A DNA stretch of 64,000 bases from Rhyacichthys aspro (lineage: Eukaryota; Chordata; Actinopteri; Gobiiformes; Rhyacichthyidae), in contig CM072153.1 of the NCBI GenBank assembly GCA_036850595.1, positions 12,046,169-12,110,168 of the forward strand, written 5' to 3'. The position numbers and the translations under genes are program-made. How positions within the stretch are numbered: the stretch's first letter is position 1; the number at the start of each line of letters is the position of its first letter. Shown here piece by piece: positions 43,055 to 56,952 of this stretch. Under the pieces are notes generated by a model that saw only the letters and a list, made by a program, of their open reading frames with translations, was not told where the DNA came from and searched no databases.

Positions 43055-46000
43055 GTAAGTAGAGCTGGCGCACCATCCTCCACAGAGCAGTGCGTACTGG
43101 ATGGGGCAGTGCGTACTTACGCACAGACTTGATGTACTCTGTACACTGAACCTTCTCTTACTGCGGTCCAAACCTGTGAACTGTCACTGTATTTCCATTT
43201 GTAGGTTAGCTTTTACTGACCATTTGCCTAAGAAGTTAAGCAGTGACGTAGATAACCACAATGGACAGGGGGGATGGACACAAAAGTCATATTTTCGCCG
43301 GTAGTGTTGTTCTGGTACGTTTTAGTATAAATCTGTTCGTTTAAATTCCTCTCACTTACTTTGGTGTGGCAGCACTGGTCTACAGACCCCTCTGCGCTGC
43401 TCCTTGTAACTTGTGTATAATGTGGCACTTAACTCGAAATGGACCAGTGAGCCAAAGCGATGATTCTACAGTTCATTTTCATGTTTAATTATTTAAGAAA
43501 GTGCTTTACTGCCACATTTGTATTGATCTCCTGGTTAAAATGATCTATTAACCCGTAGCACATTTCATCGCAAGCACAATCCTCACCAATGCCTTGATTA
43601 TTGGAGAATACATTCAGGTCAGCTTATACTTTTGTTTTGAATTCTTGTCGGTGCCCCACTAAAACTGTCCTCAGGAGATTGACTAAGGCTGTATTAATGG
43701 GGTAAAAATGAACAAAAAGTGGAAAGTAGTTCAGTAACTGACCTTGACCACAACCCAGATAGACTGAGTGATGAGGAAAGGAGTCCATGCAAAACTAATT
43801 ATCATTAAGATAAGACCAGAGGGCCATTGTATCCCAGTATCCCAGTAAACTCATTGGAACAAATCAGAACAGGATCAGAGCTGACAAATGCAAATGTATC
43901 ATAGTCTCAAAGCATATCTGTCTGAAAGTGTCTATAATGACTATTTTCACTTAAAGAAACAGTGGTTCTATGTCAGGATTTGCACCCCCTAATGGACTCT
44001 TTATGCAACTACACTACTGCAAACACAAATCTCACGCCATTCAAATAAAGCGCATTTCTGAATGTCAAAACTACATATAAGAGGCTGCTTTCATATATCT
44101 TATATTCGCTTTTATCAGTTTGGCATTTACTTGATGATATGCTGGCTGCTGAACCCCGCATCACCAACCTCTCTCTGGCATTTTCTCCAGAGCACCCTCT
44201 TTTCCTTGGCTTGAACTTTGAAATGTTAATCGTTTTTGCCATTTTCCGATATTTATTGACCTCTGCATTATTATCACAGTGAAAAAAGTCTATACCAAAG
44301 GGAATTTGACTGATGTTATTTGTGTGTGTGTGGTGTGCTAACAATGTCACAGAGCCTAGCCGAGAACATATTTAATACAGCCCCCATTTATAGAAACAGA
44401 ACTTCCAGCATCTCATTTTCTACACTCCCTCTTCACACTTGAGTCTTGCCCACTGCTACACTTTTCCCACTTTTTTTTCAACATTTGCCGGTCTCCAGCA
44501 GCTCCTGACTCGTGTTTCAGTGCTGAGTGCGCTCCAGGGTGCAGTTGGGAAGCAGAACAATGTAGCACAGCTTGTCGTTTGAAACTTTTCAGCAGTTAAT
44601 GATTTTCACTTTGGCCTTTTCTGAATTCACATCCTCGCAGCTCTGAGGAGGCAAATTGGACGTTCAGGAAGCACAATACGGTCCAGCATAGTACAAAAGA
44701 TGGCCGTACTTGAGGGAGATTCACAAAGAAAAGTTCACACGTGTCTGGTCTGCCTGTCTCTTCATGACATCTTCTGCTGCTCCAGTTTGTACAGCAGTCC
44801 CAGTTTCCAGTTCTTTTGTGGTTTTACATTTACAAAGCAAGCGACTATCAATTAGCTTGTGTGTGCGTTCGTTCTGTTGTGTTAATAAAAGTTACAGTTG
44901 TGTGGTCTTATCACAAAACACTTCCCCCTTATCTGCTAAACAACAGTCTTTCTGCTGTGTGTGCCCTGACTGTGCTGCCAGCAGCTGCAGACACAGTCCA
45001 CAAATTGAATAGGGGAATTAACTTTTTTTTTTTCAAGGCATCCAAAGAGTCCTTTTTAATGTAAAAATGAGTTGAAAACCACCCACCTGTCACTTCAGCA
45101 GAAAAGAAAGGGCTGCCAAAATAAAAATGCACACTATTTTTGGTATTCTAAATAATAAAAGAGTCTTATGAGCAATGTATTTTTTATTAGTGATGTCCTG
45201 GGCCTGTAGTACCATTAATGTGACCCCATAAAGCAATACTATGTAACTTTTCAGGCTGTATACACAATAACTAGAAGAGACAAATAATACAGCAAAACCC
45301 ACATGGGATTGTTAACTTTTCATATATGTCCTGTAAATATTCTAGTTGTGTCATAATTGTAGTGTGATGTCACATGTTGTGGCTATATATGTGTCCCAAG
45401 ATGATAGCATGTCCCAGAGCAGATATCTACCAGAACACTAAAATGTCCCAATTTTGACCCTCTCCCTGTCCCAAATGTCCCTATTTTTTTCCCAATCATA
45501 AAGCCAAGCGCACTGTGCTTGCAACTCATTTGTCTGCAGACTGTCTGTATGGCAATCACAGTTACTATGGCGATCGCAATATTAACTAATTGAAAAAGAT
45601 CAACAGAGCAGCTCAATACTGATTGGTTCATTCATGTGTTTAAGTGCAAGGCTGTGTGTGCAATGCTAAGCAGTCAGCCAAAGAACGTCTCGATAAACAA
45701 ACAAGCTCCAGAAACAAGACAACTGTCAAGAAAAGTATTTAAGTGTGAATTTTCCATAACACAGAAAAGTGGTATTTCTTTGAAGTGAAATCATTTAAAA
45801 AAAAAGTAATGCTAATCAGTGCAATCAGTTCATGTTTTTCTTTTTTTCTAATTGTTTACTGATGTATTGATTTTTGGTGACATAATTTCCATTGGTTCAG
45901 ATGCTGTCATTGGATTTGCAGTAAAATTTAAGTGTCACAACTTTTAGATTTGAAAATATGGTCACCCTAATGTAATGATATTCAGGCACCATATTTTTGC

Positions 46001-47244
46001 GTAAAAAGATAGTGTTTTTACGGTGTTTAGTTGTGTTGCAGTATTCGCGATGAGCCACGAGATGGCAGCAATGGCGCCACTCGGTCAATAACTGACATTG
46101 AGCGAAGAAGAAAACGTGGAAACATCTGCACAAGTCACATGTGCATTAGCTACTTATCACTTTTGTATTTTACGGTGAGGAAGGTGTGCAAGCATTAACA
46201 AATATCCTTTATTACTTGTTGAACTATATTTCTGGTTCATTTTTTTATTTTTATTTTGATATCTCTGGTTGCTAAGTCATGCGAGTCTTAGCGGTTAGCT
46301 AACACTAACCAAAATGTACCTGGGACACAGTTATGACCTGTTTTACATAAGATGGTTTAAAGATTGAGTGGAATTATTACTGTGTTAGCTAACAAGCAAA
46401 GATATAGTGAGTTGCCCTGTGCTATACTATGTTTCTTTATGTTCTTTCATTTTGTTTGATGACAGTTAAAGTAGCCTACTCTGCACAGTGAAACAATTGT
46501 ATATTCTTTTGTTGGCAACAGAAAATAGGATCTATTACAGGAGATGCTGCTACATATAAATAGGATATTTGTTTTATATTTACAGACAGCTGACTCCACC
46601 TTACTAGACTGTGCTCTCCTCTTGTAATCATAGCACTAATGTTATTTGTTCAGTGTGCACAGATTGTCTCTCCAGGCTGCCTTACCCGAAAACTCCTTTG
46701 TTCATGTCCCCAGCACCCACCTGCCATCCCCACAACAGCATGGCAAAAGGCCTGCTTTAATTTTATTCCAAAAAGTAAAACTAAACCAATTCCAAACCGC
46801 AAAATAATTACAAAAAATTACTGAAGTTTAGAGCTTAGCTTGAACTTTTAGCTCTAAGTTCATTGTAAATGCCAATATTTATCCAGATTTTGCTTCCCTT
46901 TTCTGTATTTATTTTTTCTCTTTTATTTTGTGCCTTTGTGTACGCAGATGTAATCAGAGCTGGAATAAGCACTTTTGCAGTAGTTGTTTTTTGCGAGTGT
47001 CCCTTAATTTGACGAGCAGCGATTGGACTAAGCTTGTCACAGGTTGAACATTCTCATCTATTATAATCCTTGATGATTAAGTCTACATGATGTCCTGAGG
47101 TCTTGTTTTTTCTCAGATCATTCCTATTACAATATGCTATCAGGCTACTATCATAAAACAGTTGTTCTTAAAAGAAAAGGAAATAAATGGGGTGCTGTCA
47201 GTTTAAACTTGTACTGATGCCATTTTTCTTTTTTGTGTTCACAG
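43055..47244 (+). other. necab2 intron 1, no other gene seen
   Basis: 4.2 kb with donor GTAAGT and acceptor GTGTTCACAG. No nested gene recognised on either strand. Stretches near 45.2 and 46.0 kb look like old dispersed repeats, but I cannot name them. Confidence 0.6.
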
Positions 47245-47269
47245 ATATTCAGAAGAGCTGACAAAGATG
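47245..47269 (+). CDS. necab2: necab2 exon 2 (start of first EF-hand)
   Basis: A 25-nt micro-exon encoding IFRRADKD plus one base, between TTCACAG and GTAAGT. It joins exon 1 in phase to read VILDIFRRADKD, as in human NECAB2 (VILDIFRRADKN), with the first Asp of the EF-hand loop. The continuation GKLSLEEFQ was not found up to the right edge, so the gene runs out of the window. Confidence 0.9.
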
Positions 47270-49079
47270 GTAAGTACATTTATTGCACACACAACCAACA
47301 CAATCAATCTTAATACTGAAATGCATTTGTTGAATTGGAAAAGAAGTTGCCTTGTTCAGACTGCAGCAACAGAAATGACGTTGAGCAATTGCCCTGTGGA
47401 ATTTGCGTAGTTGCAACAAGGTACAAATTGGACCAAGTTTTTGTCATTTTTATATTTTATTATGTGCATGTAATTGTAATAACATTCACACTGGTGGCTT
47501 GACATTTACTTTTCCCCACACAACACATTTGCTCTTTACTTTTTTTTTTGCTCTAGTGCACGTGTATGGACCCGGGCTAGACACCTGCTTGCTCTATTAA
47601 GCTATTTGTGAGTTTCCAAGTGACATTAGAGAGCTATGAGCACTCACCTGTGATTCTTATGCAAAAATCCAAGAGTATTTTCCCACAAGAAATGAATCAA
47701 ATAAACAGCCACTCCCTGACTCACTGGTTCTCACGCAGCGAATGGACGTGGGATTTATTACGTCTGAAGCTCTTGGTGCCAAAGGCTACCAGTGTTAGTC
47801 TGCTGTCTGTATTTTTAGCATGTTTTTAAAGAGAAAAGTTTACATGACTGTCGCTGTGCCAGTGAATGTGTTGTTTATTGCCTCTGGCACTCACGAGCCT
47901 CCTCTGTATTTAGCGTTTTCTGAATCCTCCCACTTCACATCTCGTCTCATCCTTCCCCACTCATTTCTTCCACCGCGTCGTTGACAAAAAACAATTTAAC
48001 TAATGAGGAGGGCGCAATGAAAAGCTTTGCCTTCATCGCCGCCAGATGGCCATTCGCTTGAACACTGGGAGTTTGTTTCCGTGAGAGAAGTACTACTCAC
48101 TCGATTACTCCTTTGCTTCCTCTCCAGTGCTTCTTCACTCCCAAAAATGTCTCCGCACTGAAGATATGAGTTGTCTTTAATCCGCTTTCCCTCAGCTCTG
48201 TTCATGAGCGTGTCATGCGGACTGTGTAGATTTCCATTTATCAGACAACTTTTACTTTAGTTTAATCTTGCCATCATTGTTGTGTGTATGCGCTTCTTTT
48301 AAGTTCCTAAGCTTTTTTCCCAGAAATGATATTACTTACTAGCATAATCCACAGGGTTAAGTGTTAATGCTCCCTGACATTCTTGATTGTCTTTAGACTA
48401 ATTTATGTAACCACTTCCATCATATAAGGCTTATTATGGGTAGAGACAGAGTATTCCACCGGCGTAGATCATTCAGATTTAGATGTCCATCATATTCCAT
48501 TTTTCAAACATGTAACATTTACAGAAATCAGAGATATTGCAAGCTTTTTTTTTCCTCTCTACTATTTTTCCAGATGATGCTCCCTCAAACATGCCTCATA
48601 GTTTAGGCCGGCCATCTGATTGGCTCTTGTTCTTAGTTTAGATGAATTACAGGGTCAAATTTGGCCAAAACAGTCATTAATGCCTGCTTAAAGTGGCAGC
48701 AGTGGCCAAACTACACAACACCTGTTTTGTCTAGACACTGCATCTGTTTTATCCATTTGTCATGCATACAACATTTGCAAAGGCTTTTAGAAAACCCACT
48801 ATAACAGTTTGTAACCTAGAGTTTAAAGTTTTCAAGTTTGAACAATCAACATGATGAGATTCACTAAATAAATGGGTGTAAGGAGAAAGAGGCAGACAAA
48901 CACCTGTAACTGATTTACACTTTTACATCACTTTTACACTTTGTTACTTCCCAGTGGAACTAAAACTACATTTTAATTGCATCTAAACCTGAGCAGATCT
49001 TCCACAATCACAAACACATTGTATTGAATTGTGAAACTTAGTTTAACAGTCACCTGGGGTTTGAACAGCTTCTCTGTGT

Positions 49080-49450
49080 GGGAAATGCAAATCGTCTTTA
49101 AAGAGCCCTGTATAAAGCTCAGTGAGGCGGCACAGAGCAGGAATCGGTGAGAAAGACGAGGCTGAGATGGTTATTACGGAGAAAGGTTGTTACTGGTATT
49201 TGATGTAAGGAACACAGGCTGGAGGAAGAGAAGCAGCCAGCGCAGAAGAAGAAAAGCTATTTTTATCCGACTCTCCTGGGAGAGGACCAGGGAAGCGTTT
49301 TAATGAGTGGGAGCGGGAGCGGCGAGATGCTAACGGCCAGAGGAGCCAATTGTTAAAAAGAAGAGAAGGTGCAGGGGGAGATTGACGGAGGGAGGAGGCG
49401 CTAAGTGTCTAACGGGGCAAGGGACCAGAAACACACTGGAGCAGAGCGAG
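49080..49450. promoter_or_regulatory. Enhancer-like block in necab2 intron 2
   Basis: A purine-rich, CpG-containing stretch distinct from its AT-rich flanks, opening with a perfect octamer ATGCAAAT (POU factor site) at about 49085. There is no coding potential. Function is inferred from composition only. Confidence 0.25.
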
Positions 49451-49663
49451 GAATGAAAGAGAATAAAGGCAGTGATTGTGTTTGTGACCACGGGGCAGTA
49501 ATTGAGGTTTAATTGGCTGACTTGTGTCTTTATATTCAGAGCACACAACTCTGGGCTGGCCTCACTCACCTCGAGCTGCTCAAACATCATGCAGACACAT
49601 GTATGTGTGTTCCTTATGTATGTATGGTGCTGCTGACAGTGCAGTTGCACAGAGTGGAGTCGA

Positions 49664-49676
49664 CGCCCTCTGCTGG
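49664..49676 (-). promoter_or_regulatory. CTCF-like motif, possibly inside a dispersed repeat
   Basis: Minus strand reads CCAGCAGAGGGCG, the CTCF core. The following bases (TGGCTAAAAGTTAC, GCAGTGCCGCTTTAA) recall the end of a common fish repeat, so the motif may have arrived with it. Confidence 0.35.
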
Positions 49677-52600
49677 CTAAAAGTTACGCAGTGCCGCTTT
49701 AATATAAATATTTATTCAAAATTTGGAATAATTGACTGTTGCATATAATTTCAATATTTGCCATGGGGTTTTTCATGTTGATCATTTTTTTGTGTGTAAC
49801 TCCTCAAATGGGTCACTTTGATGGATACCCAACTCAAATAAGTAAAGAATAACCCATCTTTCATAGATACAGTGGGTCTGGTATATTTATTCCACTGTGT
49901 AAGTGAGAATGAGATCTTTCCTAATGCTTGGGCAAAAAGTGACCAGACCCTAACAACTAGACATGTGCCTGCGTTTTAAAGTCATGATAAAGTTCTTTTT
50001 GATGAGGACTTACCAGTCGGGCACAGTCGTACATTGGTCAGCTACATTAAATACTGTTGGCTGGTGCTATGCATTCTTTTTAACTGTCTGTTCTGAATTT
50101 GTCAGTCTTTTTGTCTTTATGTATTGTTTTTCTCTAGAAACCAATCTTTAGGCCCTTTTCTTCGCCCTTTTCACTAAAAAGTGCCTTGACTCTGGCTAAC
50201 CTCCTTGCTAAAGCTCAGTGTTAAAGGCAGTGTGGGCACTCGGGTGTGAATTAATTTCCCGGACCACAACACATGCTTACTGTGTACTAGCATCCTGATT
50301 ACTCTTTATCCTTACATATGTTCACAATACCAAATGTCCTCTTGTGAAATCATTCATTAAAAATAGATTTACCCTTTGTTATAAGTCTAAGTGTACCCAG
50401 TGGCCTCCTTTTGTTTGTCTGAGACTTTGCCATTGATGTATGCATAAACTGACTGGTTGTTGTGCAGCTGGTGGAGGGTTTTTGCAGCCAGTAATTCTCA
50501 GAAATCATTGCGTCACTCAACACTTACTTTTCTGCACTTGCAAAAACATCTTTGTAATGCTTTGTCAACTTTGAGTTCATCAAAGTCCTGCTTTTCCTTC
50601 TTCAATTGTATCTTTTTTAAATAAATCAAATAAGCCACTGTGCTGCCTCAGCTGTCAGTCACGCTGTCAGTGGTCCCCGACACAGAGTTATCTCTGTCTG
50701 TTTTGTTATATTGAATGAACGGGAGCAATGTGAGCCAAGTGTTGTTGTCAGGATTTGTCTAAGACACTTCAGTTCACTTGTATAGGGTTATTGTAAGCCT
50801 AAATGGGCATTGCAACTTTAATGACTTAATTTACCAATACAATATCATCATTTCCTTTCAAGTGCATTATTTACTGTTGGAGAGCTATGCATTTGGACAT
50901 TGGCCAGAAGACCGACTTACAAATAAATCACACAAGACAGCTCTATAAGAAAAATGGCTCGACTCATCCTGTTGTAATTTAGGTAAAATCCCTTGTAAAA
51001 CCTGAACATAGCAACTGTATGTGCGTCGCCATTGCTTAGCGAGGACTGTCTCTTCGTGAGTCATCGGCCATGATGATTATCATCAGCGTGTTTGACATAA
51101 TGACAGAAAGCAGACAGAGTTTAGGGAGGCTTGTTTATCCGCACTGTCAGGACACAGCACATTACAAGGCTACAACTAACAGCAAATAGCAGGCTGCAGC
51201 TGCTTGTGCTCACTGTAGACAGACTGAGCTTATGACTATTACGCTAATGGAACCAGTAGTAATATTACAAACTATATGGTCCCCGCTGTCTCTTTAACCT
51301 AATTTAGAGAAGATCATAAAGTACACTCTGTTGAATGCAAGGCTGAGATATATTGTAAATTCCTGCTGATTATGATGAATTTTAATTTGTTGTAAACTAA
51401 CTGCAAGTCTTTGGAAAGGCTGTCATGTCCCACTATTGAAAAAATAAATATTCAGATCCACCATTAGCATCTAGTTCCAATGGAAATGAATATCCAACAC
51501 TCCGAATGTTATGGATTTGTCTGAAATACTTTATTTATAGTTTATAGATTAACCTCTCCATAGCTGTTATAAGTTGCCAATTACTGTGACAGGTTTCGGA
51601 GCATTTAGCACTCATCTGTCACTTCTATTGTGCACATTGGTCACAGATTTATAGCTGATCTGATTTTTTTCACAACCTTTTGTCATCTGAGAAAAAAATG
51701 ACATCTTAAGATGTGATCTAAGTGTTATTATTATGGCTTTTAATAGTTTAGAATGATCAGCAAATAGTGGGATTTTGTCAAATCACAGCTCGCTTCTTGT
51801 AAAAAGGAGCTCCAAGGAAGGAAGAAAGGAAGGAAATAAACCAAGGAAATGGGGTATTTTGTGGCACAGTACATCTTATTTTACAGCGAAACTGCTCAAA
51901 AAAGCTAATTAAATACGGACAAATGTCAGAAATGCTTTGAGGCAATGTTTAACAAGAGATAATTACAGGCTCAAAACAGTCTAACAGTAAACAGTAAAGC
52001 TCTAAACTTCGATTTTTTGTAACGTATTAGTATTTTGTGGTGAAAAATTAGTCCAGTTTTACCTTTTTAAAAAAATAAAAGAAGCAGGAAAGGTTACTAC
52101 GCTGCTTTTGGGGGAGAGTGGTGGGACTGAGACAGGGACAGCCAAAACAAAATCAGGTCGTGCAGCTTCAACCGCGGCATAACAAATGAAGCGTCGACTC
52201 TCTGCTGGTCACTTTAATCAAACCGAAGTGCCACTAAATACTTCACAGCGCTCGACTTATCAGACTGATACATCGCGGCTCCATCTGGTTCCATTAGTAA
52301 GAACCGTTCCAGCATCGTGCCGTTAGTCGCTGCAGCCTGACAGTTAGTCACAACTGTGCCATGTGTATCTAATTACCTGCAGTCTTTAATCACTGACAGC
52401 GCCGCTAACAAGCCCCAGACTGCCGACATCCAGGGACACACCAGGGAGATGGGCGAAAGACAGGGGACAACAGGGTGGAGGAGAGATAAAGACTGTTTTC
52501 GGGAAGTTTCTAATGAGAAAGTTGAGTTTCCGTGAAGGTATTTCAGTCAGAACAGGTTCTTTTGAAGCCAAGTTTCTATTTAGTGATGAGGGTAGGCTCC

Positions 52601-55600
52601 TGTTCTTTCTGTCCTTTGGTTTAAATGCAATAGCAGTGAGAAGAGCACAGCACATAACTGCACAAACCCTCAGCATTATATTGGATAGATATTTTTGTAT
52701 TTCCTCAATATTCGTGATTCTGGAGGTCCTACAGACTTTCTAAAAAGAACTGCAGATTTGGCTCTCGCTTGCTTCATTGATTACAACTTCTGCCTTGTGT
52801 GATTGCTTGGACTCTGACCATTTTGTTTTCCAGTGGTGCACCGTCAGCGATGCTTCTTTATCACTATTCTCAATGGCTGATTACATTTACCATCTAGGGA
52901 AGAGAATGAGTCATTTTTGAAGTAGTTCTTGGTTATCTCAGTGCAATTAGGTTTGTATTTTAGCCTGATAAAAGTTTAAAAAATCATCTGTATTGTTCTG
53001 GTAATTAACAAACGATAATCTTGGTAAAATAGATGTTGAAAAATCCAAAATGTGAATATGGTTGAGGTAAAAGTGGGTTGTAAACAGGATTTTGCAGGTT
53101 CAGTTGGTGGTCTAGGGAGGAAAAAGGGAAGCGAGGGAGGAGACTAGAAGGGATTGAAGCCTCTTTGTTGAGCATCTTGGTCGTCTGGATTTGGATCAAA
53201 GGCTGAGACTTTGAAGACGCTCCCTTCACCTGATGCTTTGTGGGTCAGGTTCAGTCGACCTGCTTTCAGCTCTTTTACTGCACTGTTTACCGGAGTAAAG
53301 TGTTTATGCTATAAAGAGCACAGCGCTTCAAGCAGATGACTTCAGACCCAGCGGTTAAGGATTATAGTTGGGACCTTCAGTTTGAGTAGAGCAGTGTGAT
53401 GGTTGAATCTGCCAGAGCTTTTAGGTTTAACTGCAGTATTGTGTTAACCATCTTCTGCATGTTTATTAGTACTGACACTATTGACACTGTTTATAGACAT
53501 ATAATTAATGCTTTCCTAAACCATTCAGTGAACTTTTTCATTTTTCATCATTCAGTGCCAAAAACAGAAAAAAGTCCGAAGTCAAAAAACAGTTCAAAGA
53601 CTTCTTTCTCACCATCATTTCCAGTTTCTGCATGAGATGTTTATAATGTGGCTTCAATAATTTGTGTTTCAAAATATTTTAAAGCCATGTTTTTTGACTA
53701 TTTGCTTGCACAAGACAGTGAATTAAATCAATAAAGAAACTTCCTCTGAGAACATGATTGGAAGATAATGTGAATATTTTAGCTTCTCTCAAAGGATGAA
53801 ATGTGGAGGCACTCATACAGTTGAGGGCAGTCAACATAAAATTGTCTCTTTCTTTCTTGTGCATGACAAAATGTTCACGAAAACTGACAATCATTCAGTC
53901 TCAAATGTAAACCTGATATATTTTTACACTGTGATATTGGATATATTGAAATTTCTGGAAAGTCTATATAAATACTTCATGGTTTCAGTAATACCACACT
54001 ACTTTTCATCAAACAGTAGAATAATTCTTGATTTTTTTGTCTCATAACATAGACTTTCCCCCTCCGTCCTCCAAATTTCAGGTCCTGTCCCGGGCTGCAC
54101 CAGTCCCCTTCCTCTGCAGTGGAATAAACGCTGCAGCACTCCTTTCAAACTGTGCCTCATTGCGGCGTGGTGGGACTCTGGCTCAGGCCTTGTTTGGCAG
54201 CTTTGCTGAAACTGAGCTGAGCCGCTGGTGGGATGAGAGGCCATTTGGCATCCTCCAGTTTTCTCCTCCTATTCTTTTAGTTGCCGTATCCTTATATACC
54301 CAGATAATCTGGCCCTCCAATGTCTTTTTTGTGAGTCTGACAGAGTATTACAGTCCTAAGCTGTCAGTAAAGAAGCCTCTAAATGGAACCAGTAGGTGCT
54401 CTTTGAGGTGTTCTAAACCAAATGCATTTAACAATCTATTGTATGAACAAGCAATGGATGCGCTGTCGTCACGCCTCTCACTATAACCTCTGTTCCACTA
54501 TTGATTGATAAAATGTGAAAGGACCTGATTGGAAATAAAGGCCAAGGAAATGAGTGTGTATCCCATGTTGTAATTACTGCAGCCATATTCTCAGTTAAAG
54601 TACTGGAGGTGTGAGAGGCAATCATTGATTCACCGATGTGACCTTTCCAACCACTCGTTTACTCAAACAGACACACAAACGCACAAAGGGCCTTTTGAGC
54701 CTCCGAACAAATGAGATTACAAAGCCCCAATCAAATAAAACCCAGGGATTGTTTGTTCCTTGCTGTGAGTGGTGTGTGTGTGGATATGAGCACACATATG
54801 CAAAAGAAGAAGTAAACTACAGACTGTATTAAGGCAGACAGAAGGAAGGAGATCAAAGTGTGGATTTAATGAGTTTGAAAAACCTTTTAACTCTTAGAGT
54901 ATTTGACCTAAAGTAAATTCTACAACTCAAAGGTTGTTCAGAGGAGGATTGCAGAGAGAAACTAGAAACGCAGTCAAATAGACCATTTTCTTTTCAAGCA
55001 ACACAATGTGACCTCTCTGACTTTGCATCTGCCAAAGGACTTAGTCTGGAGCTGCACTGCTGCAAATGGGACTCTCTCAGTATGGGCTATTATATCAGCT
55101 ATGAGGAATGTTGTATTGATCTGGCAACATATGGTACCGTGTCTACTACATATTTGAATGTTTTAAAGGATATGTATTTTATGATGAAAATGTATGTGGT
55201 GTTCCTTTAAAAGACACAATACCACCCATGTAGATGAATTTAGATTATTTGGACAGTTTTCAATTTAAACCCTTTTCCCAATTACCAGGATGTTGGGGTA
55301 GGGGATAGTACATAAAATCCAGGACAAGATTAGAGTCTGCATCCCAATGTTTAAGTTACATTTTATTCCCCAAGTTTAGTCATGGATGGTTTTAAAGACT
55401 TTTTTCCTCATTATAAAATATAGACCAATGTTATTACTGACAAAAATAACCATGAAGAACTCAGATTTACACAATAATTTTATTATTTCAAATTGACAAA
55501 TGTGAGTAATTTTATAATAATCAATATAAACAATTTGCTTCTCACAGGTGCACCTGTATCTTCACTAATGGACAAGATTGTCACTGGGGAAACAGGGGTA

Positions 55601-56303
55601 CCAACATTAGGGGACAACACAAACTTACTGGCCCACAGTTATGGAGCAGATCATTTCCTTCTATTTTGTTACACAACCTGCAGTATAACTATTTATTATG
55701 AAAACTACAGTGAAAATAGAATATTAAACTAAACAATAAACAACAATAAACAAAGATTATACTGCACACTATAACACTAGATTGTGGCACCAACTAATTA
55801 AGTGTAAAAATATTTCATCACCTTTGAAATGTCTCTGAGTTCTGGTCTTGTCTCAGGAATATTGGTTTTTCTTTTTTTTTTTTTTTGGGGCAGAGACAGC
55901 AATTAAAGCACTGCAATGTGACAAATGCACATTGTGAAGTAGCTTCCATTATCCCAGCGTGAGATGTTGGCAAAGGAGGGAGTACCTGCTACAGCTGTGG
56001 AAGAGAGAGGCCCCTCAGCATCAAACAGCAGTGGGATTGCCATAGTGATGGCGGGAGATGATTGGCAGAAACAAAGCTGTATGTGCTGGGTGTTTGTTCT
56101 TTTATGAGATTCATATTGGAAAGCAAGTTGGCAGCTTATGTGTCGTCTAATGAGCAGCGGTTGGGAGCTGCCACTCAGAGCAGTGTCACTGGGTGTGTGT
56201 ACGTGGGGGTCTGCTCTTATGAGTCTGAACGCAACAGGACCACTTAAGGCATGACATTTACATGCCACATAATTAACACTGTGGCCTTGTCGGGTGTGTC
56301 CCA

Positions 56304-56304
<1 letters not shown>

Positions 56305-56364
<60 letters not shown>

Positions 56365-56369
56365 TGTGT
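56305..56369. repeat. (TG)n microsatellite
   Basis: About 65 bp of nearly pure TG dinucleotides with a single TTT interruption near the end. It produces meaningless Cys-Val and Thr-His open frames. Confidence 0.97.
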
Positions 56370-56733
56370 GGTGCACAAATTGGTTTGGTGTAGAGATTTC
56401 TCATCAGAGGAATCCAGGTTTGAGTTGCATACAGAATAAGTTCTATTTATATTTCTAAATATTCTGGTGTATGTAGATTGTGAGTTAAAGTCACACATAC
56501 AGTAGATGACCAGATCTTTATGGTGTAAACTAGGTTATCATTTTATCAGTGTTCCATTTAATTCTGTTCACTTCATTAGACAGACGGTGTTTTTGTTGTC
56601 TGATAGCATTCATCTGTGAACTTGGACTGGTTTTGAAACTTTAGAATTATTCCCTGGTCTCACTTCAAAAACGGTCTTGGCCTCTTTCCCTAAAAGTCTT
56701 GGTCAGCTCTGGGCTCGCTCATCACTTGTTCTT

Positions 56734-56952
56734 GGTTACCATGGTTACCATGTTTAGTTCACTTAAAATAAACATTGGCTCCTAAGGGACTGGAAGTTTT
56801 GCTTGCTTCAATATGCAAAACTTGGTGTCACTGAATATGCTTTGCCCCACAACCGCAGAGACTGGCATTTGAGTGTAACCCGTTGCCCATGGTTACAGCA
56901 TCCCTCCTTTCTCCTCCCATGGGGCCTTGGAGGCTGCTGTTGCCATGACACC
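56734..56952. promoter_or_regulatory. Cluster of RFX-like half-palindromes
   Basis: Three related motifs lie within 220 bp: GTTACCATGGTTAC at about 56735, GTTGCCCATGGTTAC at about 56882 and GTTGCCATGACACC at 56939-56952. Each has one good X-box half-site and an imperfect partner. Confidence 0.3.

Noticed and set aside
54028..54486. 152-codon plus-strand open frame
   Set aside because: No recognisable domain, no repeat of codon-like bias, lies deep in necab2 intron 2; treated as chance.
55903..56498. Open frames rich in Thr-His or Cys-Val
   Set aside because: Direct products of the TG microsatellite.
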